NCBI GenBank assembly: GCA_034430155.1 | Contig: DAOUET010000135.1 | Location: forward strand, 1 to 64,000 | DNA: 64,000 nucleotides | Source of the DNA: DAOUET01 sp034430155 | Lineage (GTDB): Bacteria; Chloroflexota; Anaerolineae; Anaerolineales; UBA4823 | Reading direction: 5' to 3' | Part shown: in pieces, positions 51,602-61,281 of the stretch | Position numbering within the stretch: the first letter of the stretch is position 1 | Layout: each line of letters opens with the position of its first letter | The notes under the pieces: generated by a model | Told to the model about the DNA's origin: nothing | The model's input: only the letters and a program-made list of their open reading frames with translations | Database searches by the model: none | Made by a program: the position numbers and the translations under genes

Positions 51602-53143
51602 CTAATTTGATTTGATCTCGGCCTCATTGATATCAGCTTCATCCATGGGTAATGTACTGCGAGAATAGAGAAAGTTAAAATCTCTTATCCGCTTGCGTAA
51701 GGATTTGCTCAGAGCATCATTCTTCATTCTCCACGACCAATTTCCACTTGGATTTCCAGGATAATTCATGCGTGCCCGGTTATCTAAATCGAGAAAATCT
51801 TGTAGAGGTGCGATTGCAAAGTCTGCCACCGATGACCAGGCTGCCCGGATTAAATCCCAGGCGACATCCTGACCGCTTCTCCCAAGATATCGCCGGTAAA
51901 ACGCCCGCTCATCCTCAGCTACGCGCTTATACCAACCTCGAGCAGTATCGTTATCATGGGTGCCCGTGTATACCACACAATTCTTCACGTAATTGTGAGG
52001 CAGAAATGCATCGCTCGGGTCCCCAATAAAAGCAAATAACAATACGCGCATTCCTGGCAGGTTGAAGTGTTCGCGCATTTCAACCACATCTGAAGTAATT
52101 ACACCCAGGTCCTCGGCGATAATTGGTAGTTCGCCCAGAGCATTCTTCACAGCCTGGAAAAAAATCTTTCCCGGCCCTGGTACCCAAAGACCTTTTTCAG
52201 CGGTCTCTTCACCGGCCGGAACTTCCCAGTACCCCGCAAAGCCACGAAAATGATCAAGCCTGACAATATCCACAAGGTGAAGAACTGCCCACATCCGCTT
52301 TATCCACCAGTCAAAATTATTTTTCGCATGTACTTCCCAGCGATACAAAGGATTCCCCCACAGCTGCCCAGTTTTGGAGAAATAATCAGGGGGAACTCCA
52401 GATACAACCGTTGGATTTCCATCTTTATCTAGAAAGAATAGTTCCGGTTTCGCCCAAACTTCAGCGCTGTCTTGTGCGACGAAGATGGGAATATCACCGA
52501 TGATATGAATATTGTGATCTGAGGCGTGCTTATGCAGCGCAGCCCACTGGCGAAAAAAGAGGAACTGCCTGAACTTCTGGCGTTCGATCTCATCTCCATG
52601 ATCCTGGCGCGCCACCATCAAGGCGTTTGCATCCCGTTTTCGTAATGATTCTGGCCACTCGACCCAAGGTCCGCCACCGTAAGCTTCTTTAAGCGCCATA
52701 AATAAAGCAAAGTCGGGCAGCCAATAATTTTGCGAAACTCGAAAGTCTTCAAAAGCAATCCGAATCTCTTTGAAAGCCGATTGTTTAAAACGAGTATAGG
52801 CTATATCAAGCATCTCCAGCTTCCAGGCAATTACCCCACCATAATCGACTTTATCCTCTGGAAAATTCGGAAGATCGGTGAAGTCTTCCGCTTGTAGCAA
52901 TCCCTCCTCCAGCAGACTTTCTGGACTGATTAAATATGGATTGCCAGCAAATGCAGAAAAACATTGGTAAGGGGAGTCACCATAACCAGTGGGTCCAAGT
53001 GGCAATACCTGCCATATTCCACAGCCAACTTCTGCGAGGAAATCAACCCATCGGTAAGCAGTTGGCCCCAAATCCCCAATCCCATAAAGACCAGGAAGAC
53101 TTGTAGGATGAAGTAGAATTCCCGAGCTGCGATTAAACTTCAT
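51602..53143 (-). CDS. malQ: 4-alpha-glucanotransferase (GH77)
   Basis: A 513-residue GH77 enzyme. SSGILLHPTSLPGLYGIGDLG, WQVLPLGPTGYGDSPYQ, GDIPIFVAQDSAEVWA, VRLDHFRGF (nucleophile Asp), IAEDLGVIT (acid/base Glu) and YTGTHDNDT are conserved. It transfers alpha-1,4-glucan segments and releases glucose from maltodextrins. ATG 53143 with AAGGA upstream is preferred; its end region overlaps the glgC stop by 11 nt, so the two are coupled on the minus strand. Confidence 0.95.
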   Translation of the reverse strand: MKFNRSSGILLHPTSLPGLYGIGDLGPTAYRWVDFLAEVGCGIWQVLPLGPTGYGDSPYQCFSAFAGNPYLISPESLLEEGLLQAEDFTDLPNFPEDKVDYGGVIAWKLEMLDIAYTRFKQSAFKEIRIAFEDFRVSQNYWLPDFALFMALKEAYGGGPWVEWPESLRKRDANALMVARQDHGDEIERQKFRQFLFFRQWAALHKHASDHNIHIIGDIPIFVAQDSAEVWAKPELFFLDKDGNPTVVSGVPPDYFSKTGQLWGNPLYRWEVHAKNNFDWWIKRMWAVLHLVDIVRLDHFRGFAGYWEVPAGEETAEKGLWVPGPGKIFFQAVKNALGELPIIAEDLGVITSDVVEMREHFNLPGMRVLLFAFIGDPSDAFLPHNYVKNCVVYTGTHDNDTARGWYKRVAEDERAFYRRYLGRSGQDVAWDLIRAAWSSVADFAIAPLQDFLDLDNRARMNYPGNPSGNWSWRMKNDALSKSLRKRIRDFNFLYSRSTLPMDEADINEAEIKSN

Positions 53144-54395
53144 AAGCCATCCTTTTAGTCTGAATATAGGCGTCTCCTCTGACGAGATCAGAGGAGAAAT
53201 CACTGGGAATAACATCTGTAGCGATCACAGCCCCTGGTTCAACCACGATACCACCAGGTAGATGGCTGTTTTTCCCGATCATAGAAATATGTAACATTGC
53301 GCCAGGTTCAATTCCACCGATATGAGATTTTTCACCGATTCGCACCTGCTTATCCACAATCGTCCGTTCTACTACTGCATCTGCTTCGATAACACTGTCT
53401 GTCAGGATAACCGATTCTCGTATGATGGCACCTGGCAATACACGTACGCCCGGTGAAAGTACACTGCGTTCGACATTAGCTCTAGTTGAAATTACGCAGC
53501 CGTCAGTTATCATGCTGTCATGTATTTCAGCCCCACTCGCTAAGCGTGCTGGTGAGCGTTCCTCAGTTCGTGTGTGCAAGATCCAGGAGCGATCATTCAA
53601 GTCAAGCGATGGAGGATCAGTCAACAGATCCATATGAGCTCGCCAATAAGAATCCACTGTCCCCACATCTACCCAATAGCCTGTATATGGAAATGCAAAC
53701 ACATCGGCACCAGTTGCCACCATCCGAGGTAAGATATCCTTGCCAAAATCATGAGCAGATTCTACGCGAGTTCTGTCTTCCCATAATATTTCATCTAGCT
53801 TATTAAGATTAAAGAGGTAAACACCCATATTTACGAGATTTGATGCGGGTTTAGATGGCTTTTCGGTGAAATTGTTTACGCGGTAATTATCATCAACACC
53901 GACAATTCCAAACCTGGACGCATCACTGATTGGTACCCGGATCGTTCCAACGGTTACATCTGCTTGAAGATCCATATGAAATGTTATCATGGCATCATAG
54001 TTCATGTTGTAGATATGATCACCCGATAAAATTAACACCAGATCTGGTTCGCCGTGCTTGATAAACCGGAAATTTTGTTGGACCGCATCGGCGGTACCCA
54101 AATACCAGTCCGACGACCCGCGTGCCTTATAAGGTGTATAGATACGCACACCGCCCGTAAAATCCCTGTTAAGATCCCAGGGTCCACCTGCACCGATATG
54201 TTCGATAAGTGAGTGAGGTCGATATTGTGCCAAGATCATTACATCAAACAGCCCAGAATTCACACAATTGGATAGCGTGAAATCGATTATCCTGTATTTT
54301 CCTGCAAAAGGGACTGCTGGTTTCGTGCGTTTGGCTGTTAGTGTCCCAAGCCGTGATCCCTCCCCGCCTGCCAAAATAACAGCACGAGTCCTCAT
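53133..54395 (-). CDS. glgC: Glucose-1-phosphate adenylyltransferase
   Basis: A 420-residue ADP-glucose pyrophosphorylase. RAVILAGGEGSRLGTLTAKRTKPAVPF is the nucleotide-binding start; YRIIDFTLSNCVNSG, LSGDHIYNMNYDAMI and NFTEKPSKP are family motifs; the C-terminal left-handed beta-helix carries hexapeptide repeats. It makes ADP-glucose, the committed glycogen precursor. ATG 54395 lies five nt after GGAGG. It is the promoter-proximal gene of the glgC-malQ pair. Confidence 0.95.
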   Translation of the reverse strand: MRTRAVILAGGEGSRLGTLTAKRTKPAVPFAGKYRIIDFTLSNCVNSGLFDVMILAQYRPHSLIEHIGAGGPWDLNRDFTGGVRIYTPYKARGSSDWYLGTADAVQQNFRFIKHGEPDLVLILSGDHIYNMNYDAMITFHMDLQADVTVGTIRVPISDASRFGIVGVDDNYRVNNFTEKPSKPASNLVNMGVYLFNLNKLDEILWEDRTRVESAHDFGKDILPRMVATGADVFAFPYTGYWVDVGTVDSYWRAHMDLLTDPPSLDLNDRSWILHTRTEERSPARLASGAEIHDSMITDGCVISTRANVERSVLSPGVRVLPGAIIRESVILTDSVIEADAVVERTIVDKQVRIGEKSHIGGIEPGAMLHISMIGKNSHLPGGIVVEPGAVIATDVIPSDFSSDLVRGDAYIQTKRMAYEV

Positions 54396-54898
54396 CATTA
54401 CCTCCTTCTAAGGGAACATTGCGCGACCCTAAGCAAAGCTCAAATGGGGCCGGTCATCTAGGTTTTCAGGTCGCGCTGAGTAGATAAATCCCCTAGTGCT
54501 TGAATGACATTTTCAAAGGAACAGCTGGTCGTTTCAACCGATGTGAAACACAAACTGCCAGCAATCATGTCAAATGGGAAGCTATCTTATTTTACACGAT
54601 ATTCGGCTGATCCGGACTTGTTGCAAAACACTTACGGGGTTGGGATATCAAAATATCTGATACTCATTCCGCTTAGCTATCAAAAACTATGGTCCACTGT
54701 AACAAAGATAGACATATTACGTTCGTATTAAAGAAAATATGTTCTCCAATATGTAAAAAATAAGATAAAATTGATTAACTTAGAACTTACGCAGTTGGAG
54801 GGAGGATGGGGGTGTTTGGGCGGGCGTTGCCCGCCCAAACACCCCTGATTTTCCCCTGAATTGCGTAACTAATATAACTTACATTAAACTCTTCATTC
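54396..54898. other. Intergenic region upstream of glgC and the GH57 gene
   Basis: 503 bp between divergent genes. It contains repeat copy 3 (54781-54873). A 75-codon open frame at 54504-54731 has no family resemblance or ribosome binding site and is not called. Promoters for both sides must lie here, but none was clear by eye. Confidence 0.5.
54781..54873 (+). repeat. Dispersed palindromic element, copy 3 (most complete)
   Basis: Ends GAACTTACGCAGTT (54783-54796) and AATTGCGTAACTA (54859-54871). The centre is a perfect 17-bp stem (GGGGTGTTTGGGCGGGC against GCCCGCCCAAACACCCC, 54810-54846) with a GTT loop. Copies 1 and 2 have shortened versions of this stem, so this copy is probably closest to the ancestral form. 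Confidence 0.82.
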
Positions 54899-56323
54899 TT
54901 GCCTGATTATATGCCTCCAACAAAAGCCATTTGCATCCACGGGCATTTCTACCAACCCCCTCGTGAAGATCCACTAACTGGTGTCATCCCGAACGAGCCA
55001 GGGGCAAAACCCTATAACAATTGGAATGAACGCATTCACGCCGAATGCTACCGCCCCAACGCAGAGCTCGGTAATTTCCAGCAGATCAGTTTCAATATCG
55101 GACCCACCTTGTTTTCATGGATGTCACCATATGACAAGGTGACATATCAACGCATCATTTCCCAGGACCAAGCCACCCTTAAGCGTTATGGAGTGGGAAA
55201 CGCCATAGCCCAGGCTTACAACCATACCATACTTCCATTAGCGACCTATGCGGATAAGGAGATACAGGTCACCTGGGGGATCGCAGACTTCGAACATCGC
55301 TTCGGTCATAAACCGTTGGGAATATGGTTGCCTGAAACTGCCGTCGACATTGAGACGTTGATAGTTCTGGCTAAACATGGGATTGAATTTACGATTCTTG
55401 CTCCCTGGCAAGCTGCCAGCGAAGGTTTAGATCCAACTGAACCCTACCTGGTGAAACTTCCCGGTGGCCGAAGTATTACAATATTCTTCTATGAAGGCGC
55501 ATTAAGTGCTCGCATGAGTTTCGATCCCAAAGCTACTGCGAACGCTGATAACTTTGCACTCCACGACTTGGCGCAACACTTTAATCAAAGAAAAGAAGTG
55601 CGCAACGAGCCCCAATTGCTTCTCCTGGCGTCAGACGGTGAATTATTCGGTCACCACCAGCCATTTCGTGAACAATTTTTGGCGCACTTGCTCAATGGCG
55701 CCAGCTTAAAAACCAATATCACCCCACTTTTCCCCTCTTTATGGTTGAAAGAACATCCTCCGGAGAAGGTCATCGAAATTCGCGAACGGACTTCCTGGTC
55801 TTGCCACCATGGTGTGCTTCGCTGGTCAGGAGAATGTGCTTGCACCCCCAATAACGGTCCTTGGAAGAATAACCTGCGCAACGCGCTCAACCAGCTGGCA
55901 GCTGAACTCGACGGTTTATACTTCGAGGCAGTTTATCCATTAATTCCATTACCACGGGTGTTAAGGCAACAATATATTTATGTGTTGCTAGGCAGGATGA
56001 CCCCTGAAAGACTTATCACCGAAATGGCGGGCAAGGCCCTTACCAGCGAGCAAACTCTTCGCATACACCTCCTGCTGGAATCTCAACGAGAGCGACAACG
56101 CATGTTCACTTCCTGCGGCTGGTTCTTTGATGATTTTGACAGGATCGAGCCGAAGAACAACCTCGCTTATGCTGCACAAGCAGTACGCTTGTCACGCATT
56201 GCAACCGGTATAGATTTAGCCCCTCGAGTCAAGCCAAACCTGAAACTTGTCCAAAGCACCCGTAATAAGGTACGTGGAGACATCGTATTTGAACGGCAAC
56301 TCCAAAGAACTTGGGATTTTTGA
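54899..56323 (+). CDS. GH57-like glycoside hydrolase (DUF3536 type)
   Basis: About 474 residues (TTG 54899; ATG 54911 is an alternative, neither with a good ribosome binding site). ICIHGHFYQPPRE at the N-terminus, GIADFEHRFGHKPLGIWLPE and LLASDGELFGHHQP contain the His, Glu (nucleophile region) and Asp residues of the GH57 (beta/alpha)7 barrel. The C-terminal helical half fits DUF3536. It probably acts on alpha-glucans, consistent with glgC, malQ and the GH13 gene beside it; exact activity (amylase, branching) is unknown. Confidence 0.82.
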   Translation: MPDYMPPTKAICIHGHFYQPPREDPLTGVIPNEPGAKPYNNWNERIHAECYRPNAELGNFQQISFNIGPTLFSWMSPYDKVTYQRIISQDQATLKRYGVGNAIAQAYNHTILPLATYADKEIQVTWGIADFEHRFGHKPLGIWLPETAVDIETLIVLAKHGIEFTILAPWQAASEGLDPTEPYLVKLPGGRSITIFFYEGALSARMSFDPKATANADNFALHDLAQHFNQRKEVRNEPQLLLLASDGELFGHHQPFREQFLAHLLNGASLKTNITPLFPSLWLKEHPPEKVIEIRERTSWSCHHGVLRWSGECACTPNNGPWKNNLRNALNQLAAELDGLYFEAVYPLIPLPRVLRQQYIYVLLGRMTPERLITEMAGKALTSEQTLRIHLLLESQRERQRMFTSCGWFFDDFDRIEPKNNLAYAAQAVRLSRIATGIDLAPRVKPNLKLVQSTRNKVRGDIVFERQLQRTWDF

Positions 56324-56417
56324 ATTTAGAAGGGACATCCCTCTTAAAATAATTACCATGATTGAAGGATTGGTCAACAGGGTTGTACCATCCTTTGTAG
56401 ACCTGACAACCTTGGCG

Positions 56418-59400
56418 TTACCCTTCTAACGCTTCCAATAATTTCTCTACCTGATAATCCGATTCAGTTTCAGCAGATCGCATTTGCCTGATCACCTCAT
56501 AGTGCTGAAAGATTTTTCCCCTTACTTCTTCGCTTTCAACCTCAGGATCAGCCAAAACATCGATCACAGCCAGTGTGAACATCCACTTTAATAGGTGCTC
56601 ATAAGATTCCTTATTAAACCAGAGCACGCCTTGATGCCGATTAATCCCCAGGAAGTATTGCACCTCACTGTCTTGTAGCCACATCGATAGGCTGTGATAG
56701 GCTCGCTTTTTCTTCGGAGCCTGAATATCAATCCAATTTTGGTGACTGGTTAAGAATTTAATTATTCTGACAGCATGCCAGGCCTGCGATTTGTCAAGCC
56801 CCATGTCCACCATCACCCCAGCAATGATCTTTCCCAATAACCATTCATCGATCCAACTGCGGCTTCGCTCTTCAGCCCCTTTTTCTCCAAAAACCTTGCC
56901 TAAATTTCGGGTAAAAGCCCATCCTAACATAGTTACCCATACCATCTGGTTGCCATCTAAATTCGATTGTAGAAACTTCGAAGCAGCCGCAAATCTGCCT
57001 CTGTTTGGGAACTCATAACGTTCAGCTACTACCGGAAGTTCTTGTATGGCTGCCACGCTTTGACGAATTCCGGCAGAAACAGCTTCATCATTGGACTCAT
57101 CCGCTTCTGTTTGTGTCAGCTTGTGGATTTCCCGAATGAGTTGGGCTGATTTTTGTTCAACCTCGTTCAACACAGCCTCATCTAATTCTCCTTTTGAGCT
57201 GCTTAGACGATTATCCATCACATAGTGGAACATAGCCGCATTGACCAGCTCCCGAAATGGGTAATGCAAAGGACGCAGAAAAATCTCTTTGAGAGCCTCG
57301 TCAACACTCGGGACTCCCCGTCCATCCAGAAATGCAGTTAATTGAGCATATTGGTGCCATTCGTTATCTTGAACCTCTCGAAAATCTACGAAGACATGGT
57401 ATTTGTATGCAGCCAATTCCACGTACAGACCCTGTTGATAAATTGAATGGCTATTACGAATATACTCCAATCCCGTTAGTTGATCACGGAATATCGTAAA
57501 GAATTCACCGCCATTGCGCAAACCTAACCCTTCGCCCAAACTTTTTTGTGCAAAGAAATGCTCGTCAGCCATGCCATTTTTTACCGAATAAGCAGCTGAT
57601 GCACGTATCCAACCTCGGGCGTCCGCAAACTTATTGTGATAGATCACTAAAGCTCGTTCATCACCAGCCCGGTTAGAATAAGCGAAAACATCCTCGTTTA
57701 CATAGCCTTCGGGAGTGTAAAAATCATAAAGTAGGAAGTCCCTCACCTCAGCGAAAAGATATCGCTTTCGTAGCAAGGGAAAAATTTCCCGCTCATGACG
57801 CTCGATGAGATACTGGTCTAGTTGTTCGTCCCAGTAGGCATGGCGGAACTCCATCCCATATTTCTCTGCAAATCCTTCGATCTGCCCGTGACCGAACATT
57901 GGCAAACCAGGCATTGTAGCCATCATGGTGCAAATGCCGAAGTATTTATCTCCTTTTCCAAACTGGTCAACCGTGGTCCGTTCATCTGGATTGTTCATGA
58001 AGTTGACATAACGCTTCAGAATCTCGGGATCAAATTCCAAAGTGTTCTTGATCACCAGACGATATTCCTGGTTCTTTTCGTCTCGCAACATATTCATGAA
58101 AGCACTGTTATACACACGGTGCATACCCAAAGTACGTACGAAATATCCTTCCATTAACCAGAAGGCTTCTGCCAACAACAATGTATCTGGTACTTCCCGG
58201 GCTACCCGGTCAACCACCTCTCGCCAAAACTCATTCGGAAAGGCTGCTTCAAATTGATCCTTGGTCATGCCGTGTTCGGCACGCGATGGGATTGCTCCCC
58301 CGGTACCCGGTTCAGGAAACCATAGCCGCTGGTAATGCTTCTTTGCCAGAGTCATGGCCGCATCGAAGCGGATAATCGGAAACTTGCGAGCCACCTGCAA
58401 AATGGTTTGAATGACGGCTTCACGCACTTCGGGCATTAAGTAATTCAATTGAGCCGTGTCATTCCAGGGCATGGAGGTGCCATCATTGCCATGGTAGATA
58501 TATTTTGTATCCCCAGTCCAATGATCCACGCGTTTAAACACCACAGCCGCGTCTGTGCTGTCGTAATAATGATCCTCGATATAAATACCAACACGTTCAT
58601 CCCAGGAAAGATTAGCTCCGTTAAAACTGTAAGATGGGAATGGGCTGTAACCCAGCGAGATGAACCAATCAGGATTTTCGATCAACCACCGCGAATCGAT
58701 GCCCATATGATTCGGTACCATATCAGAGGCCAGGCGTATTTTTCGTTGCCAGGTACGTCTTTGTAAATTTGCATAGGCCTCATCCCCACCCAGATCTGAG
58801 GCGATTTCATAACTAGATAAAGAATAGGCCGAAGCTACGGCTTCGGGATTTCCTCGGAGCTGCTTGATACGTTTCGAAGCCTCACTACGCTCCCACAGTC
58901 CGATCAACCATAAACCAGTGAATCCCCAGCGAGCCAGGGTGTCTAATTCCTCATCAGGCACCTGATCAAGCCGGTGGATATCACGCTGGTATTTCTTAGA
59001 GAGCTGACCGAGCCATACATAAGTATTTTTGGCGATCAACACTAATGAAGGCATCCAGGCACTGTCTGGGCTGAAACGCTCAATTTCCAACTCCATACCC
59101 CTGAAGTCGTATACCCGTGCAGGACCTGGACCAAGGAAGAAAGCTTTCTCTTCCTCTTTGATTAAATCCAAGCTGCTGAGCAGTTGGAATAAATACTTGC
59201 CGAGTAAAGCAGCCCATTTCCGTCGGATAAATTCTAATTGCTTCGTCAGCGAGTATGGTTCAGCGGTAGCTGGGCTGCGTAACATGTCAATAAGGTTTTG
59301 GTTTTCAGGGCCGAATTTTGGTTGCTCTTCAAAAAAATCATGCAACCCGGCGATAATCTGAGGATAAGCAGTCTCCTTCTCTAATAAAGTGTCGTCAAAC

Positions 59401-59915
59401 AATTCCAGGAATGTTGCAAAAGCCGGGTTTGCGTTCGCCAGCCACAACAGCAACATCTCCTCTAAGACAATGTAGCGGTTAGGCACACCTTCCGTTTCGC
59501 CCTTGAGATAATCATCAATGTTGGATTCTCGCCGATATACTGCGATTGGAGGAAATTGATCTGTGAATAATCGTAGGGCCTCCTCAACATCTTCTATGCC
59601 AATGCGCTCATACAACCATCCCAACGCCTGCTCCATTACCTTGGGATTTTTCTGCTGGCGATAGAGGCTGATGATGTAATGCAGAATTTCATCGATCAAT
59701 CCCATTGCGTTGATCTGACCGGCGCGCACTGCTTTCTCGGGGAAAAGAACCAGATCGCGTTTCTTGTTTATCTTTTGAGCAAAAACACGAGCCGCATGGA
59801 AGTTGGCAAAGATGACATTGCCACTCAGCGAGAATAAGGTTTCATCAAATTGGTATTTATCTCGAACCTGCCGAGATATGTGAAATTCATTTATAGACTT
59901 TCGAAATTCCTGCAT
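56418..59915 (-). CDS. Large GH13 alpha-amylase-family protein
   Basis: A 1165-residue protein. About 270 N-terminal residues have no known motif. The GH13 barrel follows, with DMVPNHMG, the nucleophile Asp in IIRFDAAMTLAKK, acid/base Glu in LLLAEAFW and the NNPDE stabiliser. The C-terminal 400 residues are helical and mention no carbohydrate module I recognise. No signal peptide, so it is cytosolic. It may be a glycogen-degrading or transferring enzyme working with MalQ and the GH57 protein, which it meets tail to tail. Confidence 0.85.
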   Translation of the reverse strand: MQEFRKSINEFHISRQVRDKYQFDETLFSLSGNVIFANFHAARVFAQKINKKRDLVLFPEKAVRAGQINAMGLIDEILHYIISLYRQQKNPKVMEQALGWLYERIGIEDVEEALRLFTDQFPPIAVYRRESNIDDYLKGETEGVPNRYIVLEEMLLLWLANANPAFATFLELFDDTLLEKETAYPQIIAGLHDFFEEQPKFGPENQNLIDMLRSPATAEPYSLTKQLEFIRRKWAALLGKYLFQLLSSLDLIKEEEKAFFLGPGPARVYDFRGMELEIERFSPDSAWMPSLVLIAKNTYVWLGQLSKKYQRDIHRLDQVPDEELDTLARWGFTGLWLIGLWERSEASKRIKQLRGNPEAVASAYSLSSYEIASDLGGDEAYANLQRRTWQRKIRLASDMVPNHMGIDSRWLIENPDWFISLGYSPFPSYSFNGANLSWDERVGIYIEDHYYDSTDAAVVFKRVDHWTGDTKYIYHGNDGTSMPWNDTAQLNYLMPEVREAVIQTILQVARKFPIIRFDAAMTLAKKHYQRLWFPEPGTGGAIPSRAEHGMTKDQFEAAFPNEFWREVVDRVAREVPDTLLLAEAFWLMEGYFVRTLGMHRVYNSAFMNMLRDEKNQEYRLVIKNTLEFDPEILKRYVNFMNNPDERTTVDQFGKGDKYFGICTMMATMPGLPMFGHGQIEGFAEKYGMEFRHAYWDEQLDQYLIERHEREIFPLLRKRYLFAEVRDFLLYDFYTPEGYVNEDVFAYSNRAGDERALVIYHNKFADARGWIRASAAYSVKNGMADEHFFAQKSLGEGLGLRNGGEFFTIFRDQLTGLEYIRNSHSIYQQGLYVELAAYKYHVFVDFREVQDNEWHQYAQLTAFLDGRGVPSVDEALKEIFLRPLHYPFRELVNAAMFHYVMDNRLSSSKGELDEAVLNEVEQKSAQLIREIHKLTQTEADESNDEAVSAGIRQSVAAIQELPVVAERYEFPNRGRFAAASKFLQSNLDGNQMVWVTMLGWAFTRNLGKVFGEKGAEERSRSWIDEWLLGKIIAGVMVDMGLDKSQAWHAVRIIKFLTSHQNWIDIQAPKKKRAYHSLSMWLQDSEVQYFLGINRHQGVLWFNKESYEHLLKWMFTLAVIDVLADPEVESEEVRGKIFQHYEVIRQMRSAETESDYQVEKLLEALEG

Positions 59916-60184
59916 AGAGACTCCCCAGTAACCCGCTACGATATACGAAAAACCATCTCGAGAATAATTTTCCGCCCATCCTGCACCTGAACAGCTTATT
60001 TGTGCGGAGGATATATGTTTACAAAGTTATTATATCAAGGAGCGCTGAAAGTGCTATACCATCAATTTAGTCAAATTATTCTTATACCGGCACAGCGAGG
60101 GTGCTCGATTTGCACCCAATTTGAACCTTATAACATCTGATCATCATTCACATAAAAAATTTTTAATGAATTCTTAACTCGCAA

Positions 60185-61084
60185 CTAGACGCCTATCACA
60201 TAGCCTGGTCGCTGAGAACGAATGATCTTTAAGGAAGCCAGGGCTTCTTGCATCTGTAACTCAAAGATCAGCGGTCCTTCAAAATTCGCATCATGTAATT
60301 GGTCTAGAAATCTCCCAATATCAAGGTCACCTTTCCCAATGGGTTGGTGATCTTTGCCATAACCGATCTTTCTTTCAGAACCCTGCCAAGGGCCGTCATG
60401 TAGATGGACTTCACCCAACCTTGGTAGGCACTTCTCTAGCGCTTCAAATAAACCCACCGGTCCGGAGAAACCAACCAGCACATGCCCGGTATCCAGGCAT
60501 ATGGACAGATCGAGATCCTCGGCCAACTCTATAGTCAGATCAAAAGGAAACTCAATCGTCTCTATAGCCAGCTTTCGACTCGGTAGGTGGGTCTCTGCCA
60601 ATATGGTTTGTATACTTCTACGGGCACCACTTTGGAATTGTCGTAATAATAACGCATGCGCCAACTCAGGAAGATTCATCCGATAGAACTCAGCCGCCAG
60701 CGCTCCAGTTGCATGCAATACGTATACTTCCGGCTCCAGTGACGAGCAAGCATTAATAGTTTCGATCACAGCTTGTACCGAACCCTCCCGAACATGTCTT
60801 AAAGGAGTAGATGGCTCGACTGACCAAAGCGGTAGATGAACCGTATACGACAGATTTCTTCTGTTTTTGAGTTCTGCTAATCTTTCAATGGAGCTGGGTA
60901 AAAAAGTCTGGGGGAAGAATAAGGCAAGATCACCGCCCAGTTCGATCAGCTGAAAACCCTGGTCAGCTAAACCACTGACCAGATCAGCATGAGTGAATTT
61001 TTCAATATGATCCAGCATTTCTTCCGGTTCTAACCCGGAAGGTATCAGCGTACTCACTTGCATGGTCATTATGCCAAACCGCAT
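60185..61084 (-). CDS. AP-endonuclease-2/xylose-isomerase-like TIM barrel protein, CbiR-like
   Basis: A 299-residue sugar-isomerase-fold protein: GFQLIELGGDLALF, YTVHLPLWS, YVLHATGALAAE, AIETIEFPFD, ICLDTGHVL and EVHLHDGPW give the His, Glu and Asp metal ligands of the superfamily. It recalls CbiR, the cobamide-remodelling phosphodiesterase that cleaves cobamides so that the lower ligand can be changed; this fits the adenosyltransferase at 50354, but I rate the name as tentative. GGAG six nt before the ATG supports the start. Confidence 0.65.
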   Translation of the reverse strand: MRFGIMTMQVSTLIPSGLEPEEMLDHIEKFTHADLVSGLADQGFQLIELGGDLALFFPQTFLPSSIERLAELKNRRNLSYTVHLPLWSVEPSTPLRHVREGSVQAVIETINACSSLEPEVYVLHATGALAAEFYRMNLPELAHALLLRQFQSGARRSIQTILAETHLPSRKLAIETIEFPFDLTIELAEDLDLSICLDTGHVLVGFSGPVGLFEALEKCLPRLGEVHLHDGPWQGSERKIGYGKDHQPIGKGDLDIGRFLDQLHDANFEGPLIFELQMQEALASLKIIRSQRPGYVIGV

Positions 61085-61281
61085 GAGAATCTCCTTTTTC
61101 TAAACTACCATTTCTATGTTCGCTGGTTATTATCCCATGACCCCTGTTCAAATTCCCGAAAGGGAAAATCAGGGGATAGAATCCTGACCCGACACATTGG
61201 TTGATGCCATTAGAGGTAAAATAAATTTAGTGTAAGGATTCTAAACTTATTTTCTTGGTTTACTTATGGAGGACCACCCTA

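Noticed and set aside
54504..54731. 75-codon frame upstream of the GH57 gene
   Set aside because: No recognisable motif or ribosome binding site; sits in a regulatory intergenic region.
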